IMG/VR virus record: IMGVR_UViG_3300029448_000285
Span: 1-29,192 of that record
DNA: 29,192 nt
Strand: one strand, 5' to 3'
Source of the DNA: a virus
The notes beneath the pieces were generated by a model. It was given only the letters and a program-made list of their open reading frames with translations. It had not been told where the DNA came from and did not search any database. Shown here piece by piece: positions 1-8,427 of the stretch. The position numbers were made by a program, and so were the translations under genes. Numbering within the stretch: position 1 is the first letter of the stretch; each line of letters begins with the position of its first letter.

Positions 1-81
1 TTGCGCTCCAACTCCTCTTGGTCGAGGTCGTATGAATCATTCGCATAATCTCGTGCCAACTGCGCCGCTTCACCCTCCAAA
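1..81. repeat. 81-bp terminal direct repeat, left copy (circular contig overlap)
   Basis: Bases 1-81 are identical to bases 29,112-29,192. The overlap is a multiple of three, and the tape-measure reading frame passes through it without interruption. This is the usual mark of an assembled circular molecule whose ends share one assembly k-mer. It implies a unique length of about 29,111 bp, from a circular or terminally redundant, circularly permuted genome. An 81-bp true terminal repeat inside a tape-measure gene is much less likely. Confidence 0.95.
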
Positions 82-1175
82 GCGGTCTGCTCCAAGATGG
101 CGTCGGCTAGCCTCCCCTTGGCCTCTCTGCGGGCGTCGTCTGTGGTGGCCGCGGCAAGCTCCATTCTCGCAATCTTTGCATCGAGCTCGGCAGTCTCCTT
201 CTTTTGTGCCAATAATCGCTTCTCTGCCGCGTACGCTGCGGCCAAGGCTTTGGCGCGTTCGTCATAGGTCTTGAGCTCGTTGTCTGCAATGTCGCGCTGT
301 TTATCCGCTTCGGCCGTTAGACGTTCCTCCGATAGCGCCACCTCCTCATTTAGTTTCTTGAGGGATGAGCGCATCTCCACCAACTGCTTTGCTTTTTCCA
401 CAGCCTGAACCGTGGCTTCGGCCATCTCTTCATACACCTCGACGAGCTTTGTGCCAACTGCGACCGCGGCCCGTGTGGCGATGACGACAGGGTTGATTTG
501 GTTGTTCAACCTAATGAACGCCTTGCCGGCAGACTCCGCGGCACCGGAGAAATCGCCCTCGAACAGCTTCTTGAATGCGTCGCCCACCAAGCCCAACGTT
601 TCCATCAGATACTCGAATTGGTCAATCACGAAAGACTTGACCGTATCGTAGAATCCCATCACCGCGTCCTTGGGGTTGGTGAACAAACCGATGAGGCCCT
701 CGGCTAGCGGATTAATGACGTTATCTTGGAAGTGCTTAAACGCCATGCCCAACGCCTCGGTGGCAATCTTCAGTATTTTGGTGCCCTTCTCAGACTCCAT
801 AAACCAATTCACCAAAGCCCCAAGCAGCGCGACCAACGCCCCCAATCCGGTAGAAATCAAAGCGGACTTCATGCCTTTGAGGCCACCTGAAAAATCTTGC
901 ACTCCGTCTTTCAGGTCGACGAACCCCGGCACCACGGAATCCACCATGTCCAATGCCCTGTCTCCGAACAGTGAGAAGTCGACCGAAATCTGTTCTACCT
1001 TTTCGCTGACTTCGGCCACCGCTTCGCCTGTTTCCCTGAAGCCTTCATCCATTTGGTCTCCGAGGTCTTCCACAGAATCGCGGACCTCGTCAATCGCCTC
1101 GGTCAATTTCTCGACCTCTTTGGTCGCGTTGCCTGTTTTTGCGTCTACTTCGACAACAACTGTGCCATCTGCCAT
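1..1175 (-). CDS. Tape measure protein, N-terminal part (gene continues at 28169..29111)
   Basis: This is the N-terminal 391 codons of a protein that, joined across the circle (1175 to 1, then 29,111 to 28,169), has 705 residues. It begins at an ATG (MADGTVVVEV). Residues 1-100 are a charged helical region, followed near residues 105-125 by a hydrophobic segment (LISTGLGALVALLGALV) and then long Ala/Glu/Lys/Arg-rich coiled coil. A very long helical protein with one internal hydrophobic segment, between tail-tip and head genes, is the normal profile of a phage tape measure, which sets tail length and is ejected with the DNA. No strong ribosome site is visible. The start overlaps the 65-aa ORF upstream by 31 nt. 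Confidence 0.85.
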   Translation of the reverse strand, partial: MADGTVVVEVDAKTGNATKEVEKLTEAIDEVRDSVEDLGDQMDEGFRETGEAVAEVSEKVEQISVDFSLFGDRALDMVDSVVPGFVDLKDGVQDFSGGLKGMKSALISTGLGALVALLGALVNWFMESEKGTKILKIATEALGMAFKHFQDNVINPLAEGLIGLFTNPKDAVMGFYDTVKSFVIDQFEYLMETLGLVGDAFKKLFEGDFSGAAESAGKAFIRLNNQINPVVIATRAAVAVGTKLVEVYEEMAEATVQAVEKAKQLVEMRSSLKKLNEEVALSEERLTAEADKQRDIADNELKTYDERAKALAAAYAAEKRLLAQKKETAELDAKIARMELAAATTDDARREAKGRLADAILEQTALEGEAAQLARDYANDSYDLDQEELER

Positions 1176-1342
1176 GCCAAACGAATTACCCCGTAATAAA
1201 AGAACAGCGCAAATACATGGATTGTCGCTCCACACATGAGCTCAGCCACCTTGGCCACCTTGCGAGATGGTTTATTGGCATACCCGCTGCAAACCGCGTC
1301 GATATGTTCTGCCGTGATTGGGTCTCCGATTTTAGTGGTCAT
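1145..1342 (-). CDS. Small membrane protein, 65 aa, upstream of tape measure
   Basis: The ORF starts at an ATG whose first 11 nt overlap the end of the 53-aa gene upstream, suggesting translational coupling. It could also begin at 1378 (77 aa), but that would overlap more deeply. Residues near 42-58 form one hydrophobic segment (VFALFFYYGVIRLAW), so it is probably a single-pass membrane protein. It lies between the tail-tip protein and the tape measure and ends inside the tape-measure start. Function is unknown. The overlap with real genes on both sides lowers confidence somewhat. Confidence 0.5.
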   Translation of the reverse strand: MTTKIGDPITAEHIDAVCSGYANKPSRKVAKVAELMCGATIHVFALFFYYGVIRLAWQMAQLLSK

Positions 1343-1493
1343 TCGATGGCCCGATAAACAACCCAACAACTTCCTCAAGCTTTTCTACAAGCTCGTTTAT
1401 CTTGGCGACAATCTCTGCAGTAGACGCATCGGATGCAAGCGGTGCGGTTGGCACGTAGTTATCCCGTGTAAGGTCTTCAGGCAAGTGTGACAT
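1332..1493 (-). CDS. Small acidic protein, 53 aa
   Basis: The ATG overlaps the TAA of the 1185-aa tail gene by one base (TAATG), a classic coupling arrangement. The product starts MSHLPEDLTRDNYVPTAPL and then has a regular amphipathic helix (EIVAKINELVEKLEEVVGLF) suited to coiled-coil pairing. No family is recognised. Its position suggests a minor tail factor or tape-measure partner, but that is inferred from context only. Confidence 0.6.
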   Translation of the reverse strand: MSHLPEDLTRDNYVPTAPLASDASTAEIVAKINELVEKLEEVVGLFIGPSNDH

Positions 1494-4400
1494 TATTCTG
1501 TAATTGTAAGGGAGTGAGTATAGTACAGGTAGTGCGTCGAGGTAGTCGCAACGCCGCTTGGCTTAAACACGACGTGCAAATAATCCCCGGCAGACAGGCT
1601 CAAGCTAGATGCACTTGCACTCCATTGGATTACTCGTCGAGTGCTCTCCGGCATTTCTACGCTGACATTCAATATCTGCGTGGCTGTGTGTCGGTTGGCA
1701 CTCGATGTGTTGTTGGGCACAAGCTTGTAGACATACACGTCTACGTCCTTTTCTGTGAGCGCACTAGAAGTTGTATGGAATGAACCACGAATCGCCGCGC
1801 TAGTGCAGTCAGCGGGTACCACGAAGCTGTTAATATGGAAGTCATCAATCAAGTAGGACACTACAGACCCCGTAGTGTACGAAGACAGCGCGTAGTTTTT
1901 TGCATTGTCAGACAGGCCGTAGATGGAGTCACCTACGTGGTAGTAGTTGTCTTGGCTTCCGCTGAACTGTCTCCTACCTGCGTCGTGAAATGTATAGACT
2001 TTCGCAGATGCGCCGCCGCCCGATTGGTCTACAAACTCCAAAGCCGTTGCGCCCGTGTTTACCGCTAACACCTGACCCGCGGTACCAAGCGAAGCAGGAG
2101 TGTCGCCAAGGTCTGTTAGGTCAGCCGGTGTTGTAGGCGTGTTGTCAAGGTCGTTGTAGTCGATACCTGATGTCGAGCCGCTGAACGTAGAAGCACCTTG
2201 AAATGCCACGGCACTTCCGCTGTTGAACTGCACCGGAGTGTTAGTGAATCGACAGTCTCCGCTTGTAAAGTTGATTGTGGCTTTGGTGTTGAGCGATGCG
2301 CTGCCTGAAATTTGAACTGCCGTCACCTCCGCTTCCGACCCCGATGCGCCCGCCTGCACTTTGAACGCAAGCAAGCCGGGCGAGGTCTGTGTTGCTTCGA
2401 CGGCTGTTTTGTCCCCTGCTCGAAGAATCGCGCTTGTAGTTGTGACTTTAACCGAGCCTTTCGTCTCGTCTGTGGTGTTTGAGAACACCCCGAGCTTGTC
2501 GAGGGTTTCGCCTTCAATCTTCTTCCGCAGGTCGCCCAAGTCAGTGGCGTTGCCTGAGATGGCCGTCTCTTGGGCAGAGGTCACGAACCTCCGGTCGGTG
2601 GTCTCCTTGATGTCTTCGGCTTTGATGGCCTCCTCTCCATCTTTCACCACAATCGCCGTGACACCGTCTCGGTCGCTGTGGATGTGCTCCACCTTCTCTT
2701 TCAGCCTTTGAATCTCGCCAATGAGAGCGGGCACGGTGGTCGCGCCGGCAGTGGAGCCGGCAGTGGACAGTGAGCCGGCAGACGACGCGTTAAACCGGCC
2801 GGTGGCAGGTGGGGTCACTTGGCATTTGGCACCCGTCCAATAGAACCCGTATTGCAAGCAGCACGATTCGTTGCCGAGGCTAGTGTTGCCGTCTGCATCC
2901 TCGAACGTCACCACGCCGGCAGACGTTGAAGCGACCGTGTATTCGCATTCCACATACGGGTCGGACAGTCTGCGCAATAGCTTGAGACGAACCGGTGTCC
3001 CCTCCATGGCGGAGTACCCGTCGATGCTCAAAACGCGGAACCGGCCCTCTCTCAGCAACACGTCGTCACTCCATTCGAAGCTAGCGATGTCTGCCGGGGT
3101 CAAGAAAGCGTCACACTCGACCATGCGTGACTCCACCGAATAGAGCTCGCTGAAGTATTGGTCCCAATACTCAAAGTAGAGGGTGCGTGTAGGAGGTTCT
3201 CCGGACAAGTTAGCGTTGGCCGTGTCGAACCCGAAATTCAAGGTCTTCGCGTCTACCCCGCCATCGAGGGTGTTGCAACTGCTGAATACCGGGAACCCGG
3301 TGCCTATGTTCACGGTGCCATCCCCAAAGCCCACGGCATAGGAGAACCCGGTGCGCTTGCCCGCGAAATACGCCAACATGGGCTTGTGCTCCCGAATTGG
3401 GCTGCCGTCGTCGCTGTACAGGGATAGAATCTCGAATCCGTTGACCAAGGACTCAATCCATGGGGCGAATCCGGTCGATAGCTCCGTTTCTCCAGATGCG
3501 AAATCGTTTTCGGTGTCAAGGATTCTATATCGGCCGAAGGTTCGGTTGGCCGTGTTTATCCAAGACTGCGCCAATATGTCCGAAGACTCCGCGTGCGTGA
3601 ATGTGTACTCCGCGGACTGCAGGTCGGAAGTGGGCTTAATGACGAAATCCTTGTCATAGTCCACCTTCTTAGACCAATCCAACACGTCGCCCGTGTATAG
3701 GTAGGACTGCGCCGGCAGGACTTCGAAGCTGTTGAGCCCCGGTATGAACAATAGGTTGAACGCCACCTGCAACCCCCGCAGCACGTCGAGCGCCGTCATA
3801 TCCGGCGCGTTGCGGTCAAAGTCGAAGTTCAGGTTGCCGTCGTTGACTGTGCCGATATTGAGCAGCACCTTGGACCTGAAAATGCCGTCGCCCTCTAGCG
3901 TGATGTTGGGTAGTGCGCCGGACGCGTCGACGGGGAATCCCTGTGCTCGAAATTCGTACACGTTGCCTTCGACAAGGTTTGCCTCGAACGTAAACTGCCG
4001 GATTCCTGTGCCCAAATCGCCCCCGCCGTCAATAAACAGTTCTAGCAACTGTTGGTCAGCGTTGATTCCATCCGTGGTGTCCCTCAGCACGAATTGCACC
4101 CCCCCGTCTTGGGTGATGGTCACCACATTTAGCAGGACTTGGAATTGGTAATATCCGCCAAACGGTGCTGTGTACTGAAACGCGGTTTCGTCGTAGTTGC
4201 CCCCGTAGTCGTACACGTCGGTGGGAAGGAAACCATCCTCGGCGGCGATTCCGGTATCTTTCCACTGCAGCGTCAAGTTCTGCCCAACAGACGTGAAGTT
4301 GAGCGTTTGGTCACCGTCCAACCGGCCTTGGAACCCATAGTCTTCTTGACTCGCATACTCGTTGGCCGCGCCACCGCGAGTCCACGCCATGAAGACCTCT

Positions 4401-5050
4401 TGACCTTCGCCACCCGACGCAAAGAAGCTGCCGCCTAGGTCGTACCCGGCATGACCCAAAATCCTCTCCACCACTTGGTCGAGCCTGAGCATGACGACCA
4501 TGTTGCCCGGGTTCGATTGGGTGAAATCCACCTGTTGGGTCCACCCGAATCCGCGGTCCACGATGGCATACCGCACTGTACCCGATGCGATGCCGTTGTT
4601 TAGGGCATCTTGAACGTTCGATTCAGACTGTTGGTGGGCGTAGGTGCTCCAATCGATGTCCTTCATTTGGACACCTCTGAGGACCGTTGCCAAGTCGGCT
4701 GTTCCACCGTATACCGTTAGCTCGTACTCGTGGTGTTGCCCACTTTGCACGTAGCACGCGAGTAGTTGCAACGAACCCTCCATTACGACCATGCCGGCCT
4801 TTGCCAACACGCACTTTCTGCGGCGCTTGGAGTCGAACCCCCCGTTCACGTTCGCATCGAAGTATGCCCCGAAGTACTCCCTGTTGGTCTTGGTTGCGGG
4901 AACCCGGAATGTCTGCGTGAAACTACCCTGTGCCGAGTTCACGTCGGACACGTCTTGGAATCGCTTGTTTAGCGCAACGGGGCTGTCCTCGTATAGGTCG
5001 AGGAACACATCGGGGTCGTCGTTTGAGTCGAATACCTGTAGGGTCAGCAT
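1493..5050 (-). CDS. Large tail-tip / receptor-binding structural protein, 1185 aa
   Basis: This is the largest gene in the genome. The N-terminal ~130 residues (LDLYEDSPVALNKRFQDV, then SFTQTFRVPATKTNREYFG) resemble the start of large tail proteins found in Bacteroidota phages, where this domain probably docks on the tail tip. The middle is beta-rich. A short helix near residue 780 (EIQRLKEKVEHIHSD) precedes fibre-like repeats, including LGDTPASLGTAGQVLAVN, a motif common in trimeric tail fibres. The last ~150 residues are Ser/Thr/Tyr-rich and beta-rich, plausibly a receptor-binding head. It overlaps the upstream tail gene by 7 nt. The fibre and receptor role is inferred from architecture. 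Confidence 0.8.
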   Translation of the reverse strand: MLTLQVFDSNDDPDVFLDLYEDSPVALNKRFQDVSDVNSAQGSFTQTFRVPATKTNREYFGAYFDANVNGGFDSKRRRKCVLAKAGMVVMEGSLQLLACYVQSGQHHEYELTVYGGTADLATVLRGVQMKDIDWSTYAHQQSESNVQDALNNGIASGTVRYAIVDRGFGWTQQVDFTQSNPGNMVVMLRLDQVVERILGHAGYDLGGSFFASGGEGQEVFMAWTRGGAANEYASQEDYGFQGRLDGDQTLNFTSVGQNLTLQWKDTGIAAEDGFLPTDVYDYGGNYDETAFQYTAPFGGYYQFQVLLNVVTITQDGGVQFVLRDTTDGINADQQLLELFIDGGGDLGTGIRQFTFEANLVEGNVYEFRAQGFPVDASGALPNITLEGDGIFRSKVLLNIGTVNDGNLNFDFDRNAPDMTALDVLRGLQVAFNLLFIPGLNSFEVLPAQSYLYTGDVLDWSKKVDYDKDFVIKPTSDLQSAEYTFTHAESSDILAQSWINTANRTFGRYRILDTENDFASGETELSTGFAPWIESLVNGFEILSLYSDDGSPIREHKPMLAYFAGKRTGFSYAVGFGDGTVNIGTGFPVFSSCNTLDGGVDAKTLNFGFDTANANLSGEPPTRTLYFEYWDQYFSELYSVESRMVECDAFLTPADIASFEWSDDVLLREGRFRVLSIDGYSAMEGTPVRLKLLRRLSDPYVECEYTVASTSAGVVTFEDADGNTSLGNESCCLQYGFYWTGAKCQVTPPATGRFNASSAGSLSTAGSTAGATTVPALIGEIQRLKEKVEHIHSDRDGVTAIVVKDGEEAIKAEDIKETTDRRFVTSAQETAISGNATDLGDLRKKIEGETLDKLGVFSNTTDETKGSVKVTTTSAILRAGDKTAVEATQTSPGLLAFKVQAGASGSEAEVTAVQISGSASLNTKATINFTSGDCRFTNTPVQFNSGSAVAFQGASTFSGSTSGIDYNDLDNTPTTPADLTDLGDTPASLGTAGQVLAVNTGATALEFVDQSGGGASAKVYTFHDAGRRQFSGSQDNYYHVGDSIYGLSDNAKNYALSSYTTGSVVSYLIDDFHINSFVVPADCTSAAIRGSFHTTSSALTEKDVDVYVYKLVPNNTSSANRHTATQILNVSVEMPESTRRVIQWSASASSLSLSAGDYLHVVFKPSGVATTSTHYLYYTHSLTITE

Positions 5051-6309
5051 CTTTGTTCGTCGGCCATTGTGAGGTTAAACGTAATCGGACGGTTCAGGCT
5101 AGACTCGTCTTTTGAGTATGGGAAGTCTACGGAATCCACGATAACCGGTCGCCACTCTCCGTCGTACCACAGCATGACCTGCCGCGAGCGTTGGCAACTG
5201 CGGGCCAACTCTAGCTCCTCCACCGTTGCGTCCACAGTTCTACACACCGCGGTCGTAGTCGAAGTGTTGCCGTACGACACTATGGACCCGGCGTGTTGGT
5301 TCACCGATGTCAACGCCGTATTGAAGTCTCCCACTGCCGTGCGCCTCGTCTTGCGGTCAACCGTTTCTGACTTCTCCACCCGGGCGTCTACCAACATCCA
5401 ATCAAAGCCCCCATATCGATTCCACCACAGGATGAGCGCTTCCTTGTGCTTGCACGGTGCGTCCTTGAACTCGAGTTTGAGCTTGGGAGTCAGGTCCGAA
5501 TTGTCGGCGTTGCTCGTCTTGGCCACCTCCACATACGTCGCCTCATTCCATTCCGACAGGGTCAAGGTGGCATCTTGGTCTACCAACAGGTCGCGTTCAA
5601 CCACGATGTACGACAAGAAACCGGCGCCCGTGGCACCTGTCACCGTGTGAGACCCGCCCTGTAGCGTGCTTGTCAGAGTAAACGGCTCGTCGCTAGTCTG
5701 CGTGGTCCCATTGTACGTGCGCACGTCAACTGTAGCACTTATACCAAATGCCGCGCCGTCGGTGTTCAATATGTCCTGTGTAGCAGCCACAGGAATCGGC
5801 AGCCGAACGTCGCGAAGCATGGGCATGGTGATGAAGTCCCCGTCTGCTGTGCGCTCGGTGAGCCAATCCTGCATCAAGTCGTCCCGGTCCGGCCTCAACC
5901 CCTCTTTTTGGTACCCATATCCTTTGAACACGTGTATGGTGTCGGTGGATTCAGCGCCCTGCAACGAATCGCTGTAATACTCTTGAACACCGACGATTAC
6001 GGTGGCGGCGTTGGTGTCCGCCGTGATGACCTTGCGAGCGGTAGAATCCGAGTAGTCCCTGAACAAGCCCTTGCCGCTTTGTATTGGGCTCGTCTCCACC
6101 AAGTCCTCGATTACCGCAGAGACATCGAAAATAACTTGGTCTTGAGCATTGGGGAAGTGGTAGCCGCTGTAGCGCTCGGTGCCGTTAACATCCACGGTCA
6201 CCCGCAGCCGAAATCCGAGCTGCGATACGTTCGTGCTCGACACTCGGTAGAAAAGGTAGTCGCCGCTTAGGCTCACCGGGTTCGGGCTCTCCTCTATTGT
6301 CACGCTCAT
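5044..6309 (-). CDS. Minor tail protein, 421 aa
   Basis: A beta-rich protein starting MSVTIEESPNPVSLSGDYL. Near residue 290 it carries the segment KHKEALILWWNRYGGFDWML, which resembles the 'WLNxxGGFD' motif of minor tail proteins I associate with Bacteroidota phages. The ATG directly follows and overlaps the gp10-like gene (shared base at 6309), and its end overlaps the 1185-aa gene by 7 nt. The likely role is a distal-tail or baseplate component beneath the large receptor-binding protein. Catalytic motifs are not visible. Confidence 0.7.
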   Translation of the reverse strand: MSVTIEESPNPVSLSGDYLFYRVSSTNVSQLGFRLRVTVDVNGTERYSGYHFPNAQDQVIFDVSAVIEDLVETSPIQSGKGLFRDYSDSTARKVITADTNAATVIVGVQEYYSDSLQGAESTDTIHVFKGYGYQKEGLRPDRDDLMQDWLTERTADGDFITMPMLRDVRLPIPVAATQDILNTDGAAFGISATVDVRTYNGTTQTSDEPFTLTSTLQGGSHTVTGATGAGFLSYIVVERDLLVDQDATLTLSEWNEATYVEVAKTSNADNSDLTPKLKLEFKDAPCKHKEALILWWNRYGGFDWMLVDARVEKSETVDRKTRRTAVGDFNTALTSVNQHAGSIVSYGNTSTTTAVCRTVDATVEELELARSCQRSRQVMLWYDGEWRPVIVDSVDFPYSKDESSLNRPITFNLTMADEQRC

Positions 6310-6782
6310 CAGATATCGAGTTCGGCGTTAATGTCGTTTTTCAGGCCCTCGGCCACTAGCTTTTGTAGGTCCCCCATTTTCGCATCGATAGCCGGTTGGT
6401 AGTATGGCAAATCGGGTATGCCCCGGTCCTCGATTGCATTTTGGATGACGTAGGCTGCGCTCCGGTCCGGGTCTTTGCCACCGGCCCACGACGTATCCAC
6501 GCCTTTCGTAGCAATCCAATCCATTAACTCGGAGATGCCGGGCGTTGATATCGTGCCGTATTCCACATCGGCGGCATAATCGGCATCACTCATAAACCGC
6601 ACGTCTAGCCCGTCAATTTCGGCATATAGGCTTTTTTTGAGTGTACCACTTGAATCAAGCGGAGAGGTCACGCCCGTTGCCGTGTACCCCCTGTACCTCG
6701 GCTCTTCGATGTTGTATTGCGCCTGTTCTACGACGCTGTCTGCCCATCGCTGCAGAGCCCCCTCAAGGTTGTCGAACTTCAT
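6309..6782 (-). CDS. HK97 gp10-like tail completion / head-tail joining protein
   Basis: The start is the ATG at 6782, which overlaps the amidase stop by 4 nt (ATGA); an upstream in-frame ATG at 6827 would overlap far more. The 157-aa product has an N-terminal helix, then GTLKKSLYAEIDGL and DADYAADVEYGT. This pattern, a strand-rich core ending in 'Y...VEYGT', is characteristic of the HK97 gp10-like family, which completes the head-tail interface or tail. It lies between the endolysin and minor tail genes. Confidence 0.7.
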   Translation of the reverse strand: MKFDNLEGALQRWADSVVEQAQYNIEEPRYRGYTATGVTSPLDSSGTLKKSLYAEIDGLDVRFMSDADYAADVEYGTISTPGISELMDWIATKGVDTSWAGGKDPDRSAAYVIQNAIEDRGIPDLPYYQPAIDAKMGDLQKLVAEGLKNDINAELDI

Positions 6783-7219
6783 AGGTAGAACATAGGGAAT
6801 TTGTCCGCCACATGGAATGACGGGCACGCCTTTTTAGAGTGCTCGTTGTGTCCTTCCATTGGGATTGGTCCGTACAACACGCGAATAGCCGTCATCAGAT
6901 AGTGCACCGATGTCTCCTGCTCGGGCGTCATCGTGTCCTTTGCCACCCATGCCGGTTGTGGAGCATCTGTTTCTTCGACTCCACCGATGTAGCAAATTCC
7001 GATGCTGTCGTGGTTGTGTCCTTTCGTGTGGGCACCCTGCAAGTGCAGGTGGCGGCCCCTTTCGATTGTGCCATCTAGGCGCACGACAAAGTGGTATCCG
7101 ATGTCGGCCCACCCTCGGTCTAGGTGCCACTTCTTGATATCCGCGGCTGTGATGTCCCTGCCTTCGGGCGTGGCGCTGCAGTGTAGGATGACCTTGTTCG
7201 TTTGGCTTCTCGTTTTCAT
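6779..7219 (-). CDS. N-acetylmuramoyl-L-alanine amidase (endolysin)
   Basis: The 146-aa product is a single Amidase_2/PGRP-type domain like T7 lysozyme, a zinc amidase that cuts the amide bond between muramic acid and the stem peptide. Visible motifs are VILHCSATPEG with the first zinc His near residue 13, the central WADIGYHFVV strand and GHNHDSIGICYIGG, and the C-terminal MEGHNEHSKKACPSFHV, which should supply the second His and the Cys ligand. It has no signal peptide or wall-binding domain, so it would need a holin for export. It is translationally coupled to neighbours on both sides inside the tail operon, away from the holin gene. Confidence 0.92.
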   Translation of the reverse strand: MKTRSQTNKVILHCSATPEGRDITAADIKKWHLDRGWADIGYHFVVRLDGTIERGRHLHLQGAHTKGHNHDSIGICYIGGVEETDAPQPAWVAKDTMTPEQETSVHYLMTAIRVLYGPIPMEGHNEHSKKACPSFHVADKFPMFYL

Positions 7220-7749
7220 GAGTATGGAGTAAAGCAGGTGTCGTACGGGTTGCTCACTTCGATGGTCAGCTCAGCAACAACCCCGCAGAGGAGTTTGGTG
7301 TTTTCGTCTATCATCGGGCGCACGTTTACCGTGCCAACTCCGAACGAGCGGTCCGTGCCTAGGCGGTTGGAATTCTCCCCTTTGTACACCGTGACGTTGT
7401 CGAGGTACTCGTTTTGGGGTTGGGCTAACGTGCCCGTGTACGGCGTGCCGAGCGGGTTTTTCATTTCAGACACCAAGTCATTCAACACCATCTCCATGTC
7501 TGACACCAACTCGTACTGTTCGGTGGTGGTGGCATCAATCGGCGTTTTCGACAGGCAGTACACGGTGAAGTCCATGTCCTTTGTGCGCTCGTTTAGCGTC
7601 GTGCCCCGGTAGAACAGATGGACAAGCGGCAACTCGTAGTCTTTCGTGTCTGCCATGTTGACCACGGGGCCGAAGGTGAAGGATTGCACCATCTTGTGCG
7701 CGTCGGCCCACCCTTTGACTCTATTAGCGATGTTTGATACGGTCAGCAT
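7216..7749 (-). CDS. Putative tail terminator / tail completion protein, 177 aa
   Basis: The product begins MLTVSNIANRVKGWADAHKM and continues with an alpha/beta core (FTFGPVVNMADTKDYELPLV, MDFTVYCLSKTPIDAT). In phages I associate with Bacteroidota, proteins of this shape and size sit next to tail chaperone and gp10-like genes and resemble tail terminators. The ATG lies inside the -1-frame extension of the tail chaperone, and the stop overlaps the amidase start by 4 nt. The assignment rests on position and general fold pattern, not on a diagnostic motif. Confidence 0.6.
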   Translation of the reverse strand: MLTVSNIANRVKGWADAHKMVQSFTFGPVVNMADTKDYELPLVHLFYRGTTLNERTKDMDFTVYCLSKTPIDATTTEQYELVSDMEMVLNDLVSEMKNPLGTPYTGTLAQPQNEYLDNVTVYKGENSNRLGTDRSFGVGTVNVRPMIDENTKLLCGVVAELTIEVSNPYDTCFTPYS

Positions 7750-7963
7750 TTCGTTTCCTTTCTTGCGCGAGGTCCCTCAAGTAGCACAGGTGCAGCAGTG
7801 TTCGTTGGATAGTCCATGCCTCTACCTGTTCGATTTTGGTGGCGTCTTCTCCGGCGAGGGTGTTGAGTGTGTGGTACCAACCGTAATGGCGTCCAACGTC
7901 GCTCTGCCCCGAGCCGCCAAGGAGCGACCCAAACTCCTGTAATAAGCTTCTTTGCCAAGGTAA
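7724..7963 (-). CDS. Tail assembly chaperone, -1 frame extension (gpGT-like T domain)
   Basis: If ribosomes slip back one base at the T9 run (7,962-7,970), translation enters this 79-codon frame and makes a fused protein of about 234 aa. The frame has no start codon of its own at its head but is clearly protein-like: YGWYHTLNTLAGEDATKIEQ followed by EAWTIQRTLLHLCYLRDLAQ. This resembles the 'GWYxxLxxLAxGDxxKxxxV...LLxLxxxKD' C-terminal domain of chaperones in this phage type. It ends in TAA at 7,724, 26 nt inside the next gene. An indel in the homopolymer would give the same picture. Confidence 0.75.
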   Translation of the reverse strand, partial: LPWQRSLLQEFGSLLGGSGQSDVGRHYGWYHTLNTLAGEDATKIEQVEAWTIQRTLLHLCYLRDLAQERKRNADRIKHR

Positions 7964-8427
7964 AAAAAAAGAACCGCCGAAGCGAGAACCTCAGCCGGTA
8001 CTTTGCGCATCCTGTCGGCCGTGAGCGGCCCGTCGTATGGTATTAGCCTCTCGCCGTACCACTTCTTTTCCACCGGTCGGTAGCAGACGGACAAAAACTT
8101 GTCGGCGCTTTTTCCTAATTCGGCCCCGAACGCCTCGAGGTCGATGTACTCCCCGGTGGACAGCTCTTCCCAATGGTCGATGAACTTGTGGTGTATGGTG
8201 TCGATTTCAATGGCGGCGTGGAACCGCGTGGGCCTAGCCGCCAAAACCGCATCCACCTGTGCCGCCGCCGCATCCACGGCCTTCTTCGGCAGTTGCTTCA
8301 GCTCGTCCACCGTGTAGTTGCTCAGAGCCGCCACCCGGGCCAACGGATTTTCGGCGTTTGATGTAGCCTTCATCCATTGACCCACGGTGAACGTTCTCCA
8401 ATCAGTCGGTATGCGAATCTTCTTCAC
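7822..8427 (-). CDS. Tail assembly chaperone, zero-frame product (gpG-like)
   Basis: The likely start is GTG at 8427, giving VKKIRIPTDWRTFTVGQWMK and overlapping datZ by 26 nt. The 201-aa product is helical with a 'FTVGQWMKATS...VAALSNYTVDELKQLP' N-terminal region, the usual start of tail assembly chaperones. After residue 155 the zero frame runs into low-complexity Pro/Ser/Arg sequence and stops at 7822, whereas the -1 frame encodes a well-formed domain. This matches the gpG/gpGT pair of lambda-like phages, in which the short and the frameshifted long forms escort the tape measure during tail assembly. Confidence 0.78.
   Translation of the reverse strand: MKKIRIPTDWRTFTVGQWMKATSNAENPLARVAALSNYTVDELKQLPKKAVDAAAAQVDAVLAARPTRFHAAIEIDTIHHKFIDHWEELSTGEYIDLEAFGAELGKSADKFLSVCYRPVEKKWYGERLIPYDGPLTADRMRKVPAEVLASAVLFFYLGKEAYYRSLGRSLAARGRATLDAITVGTTHSTPSPEKTPPKSNR
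7960..7971 (-). promoter_or_regulatory. Probable -1 frameshift slippery site (C-T9-AC)
   Basis: On the minus strand the chaperone reads CTT TTT TTT TAC, a run of nine T. Both P- and A-site tRNAs can re-pair after a one-base backward slip, and the -1 frame then stays open for 79 codons of chaperone-like sequence. Polymerase slippage on the same run could have the same effect. Confidence 0.7.
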
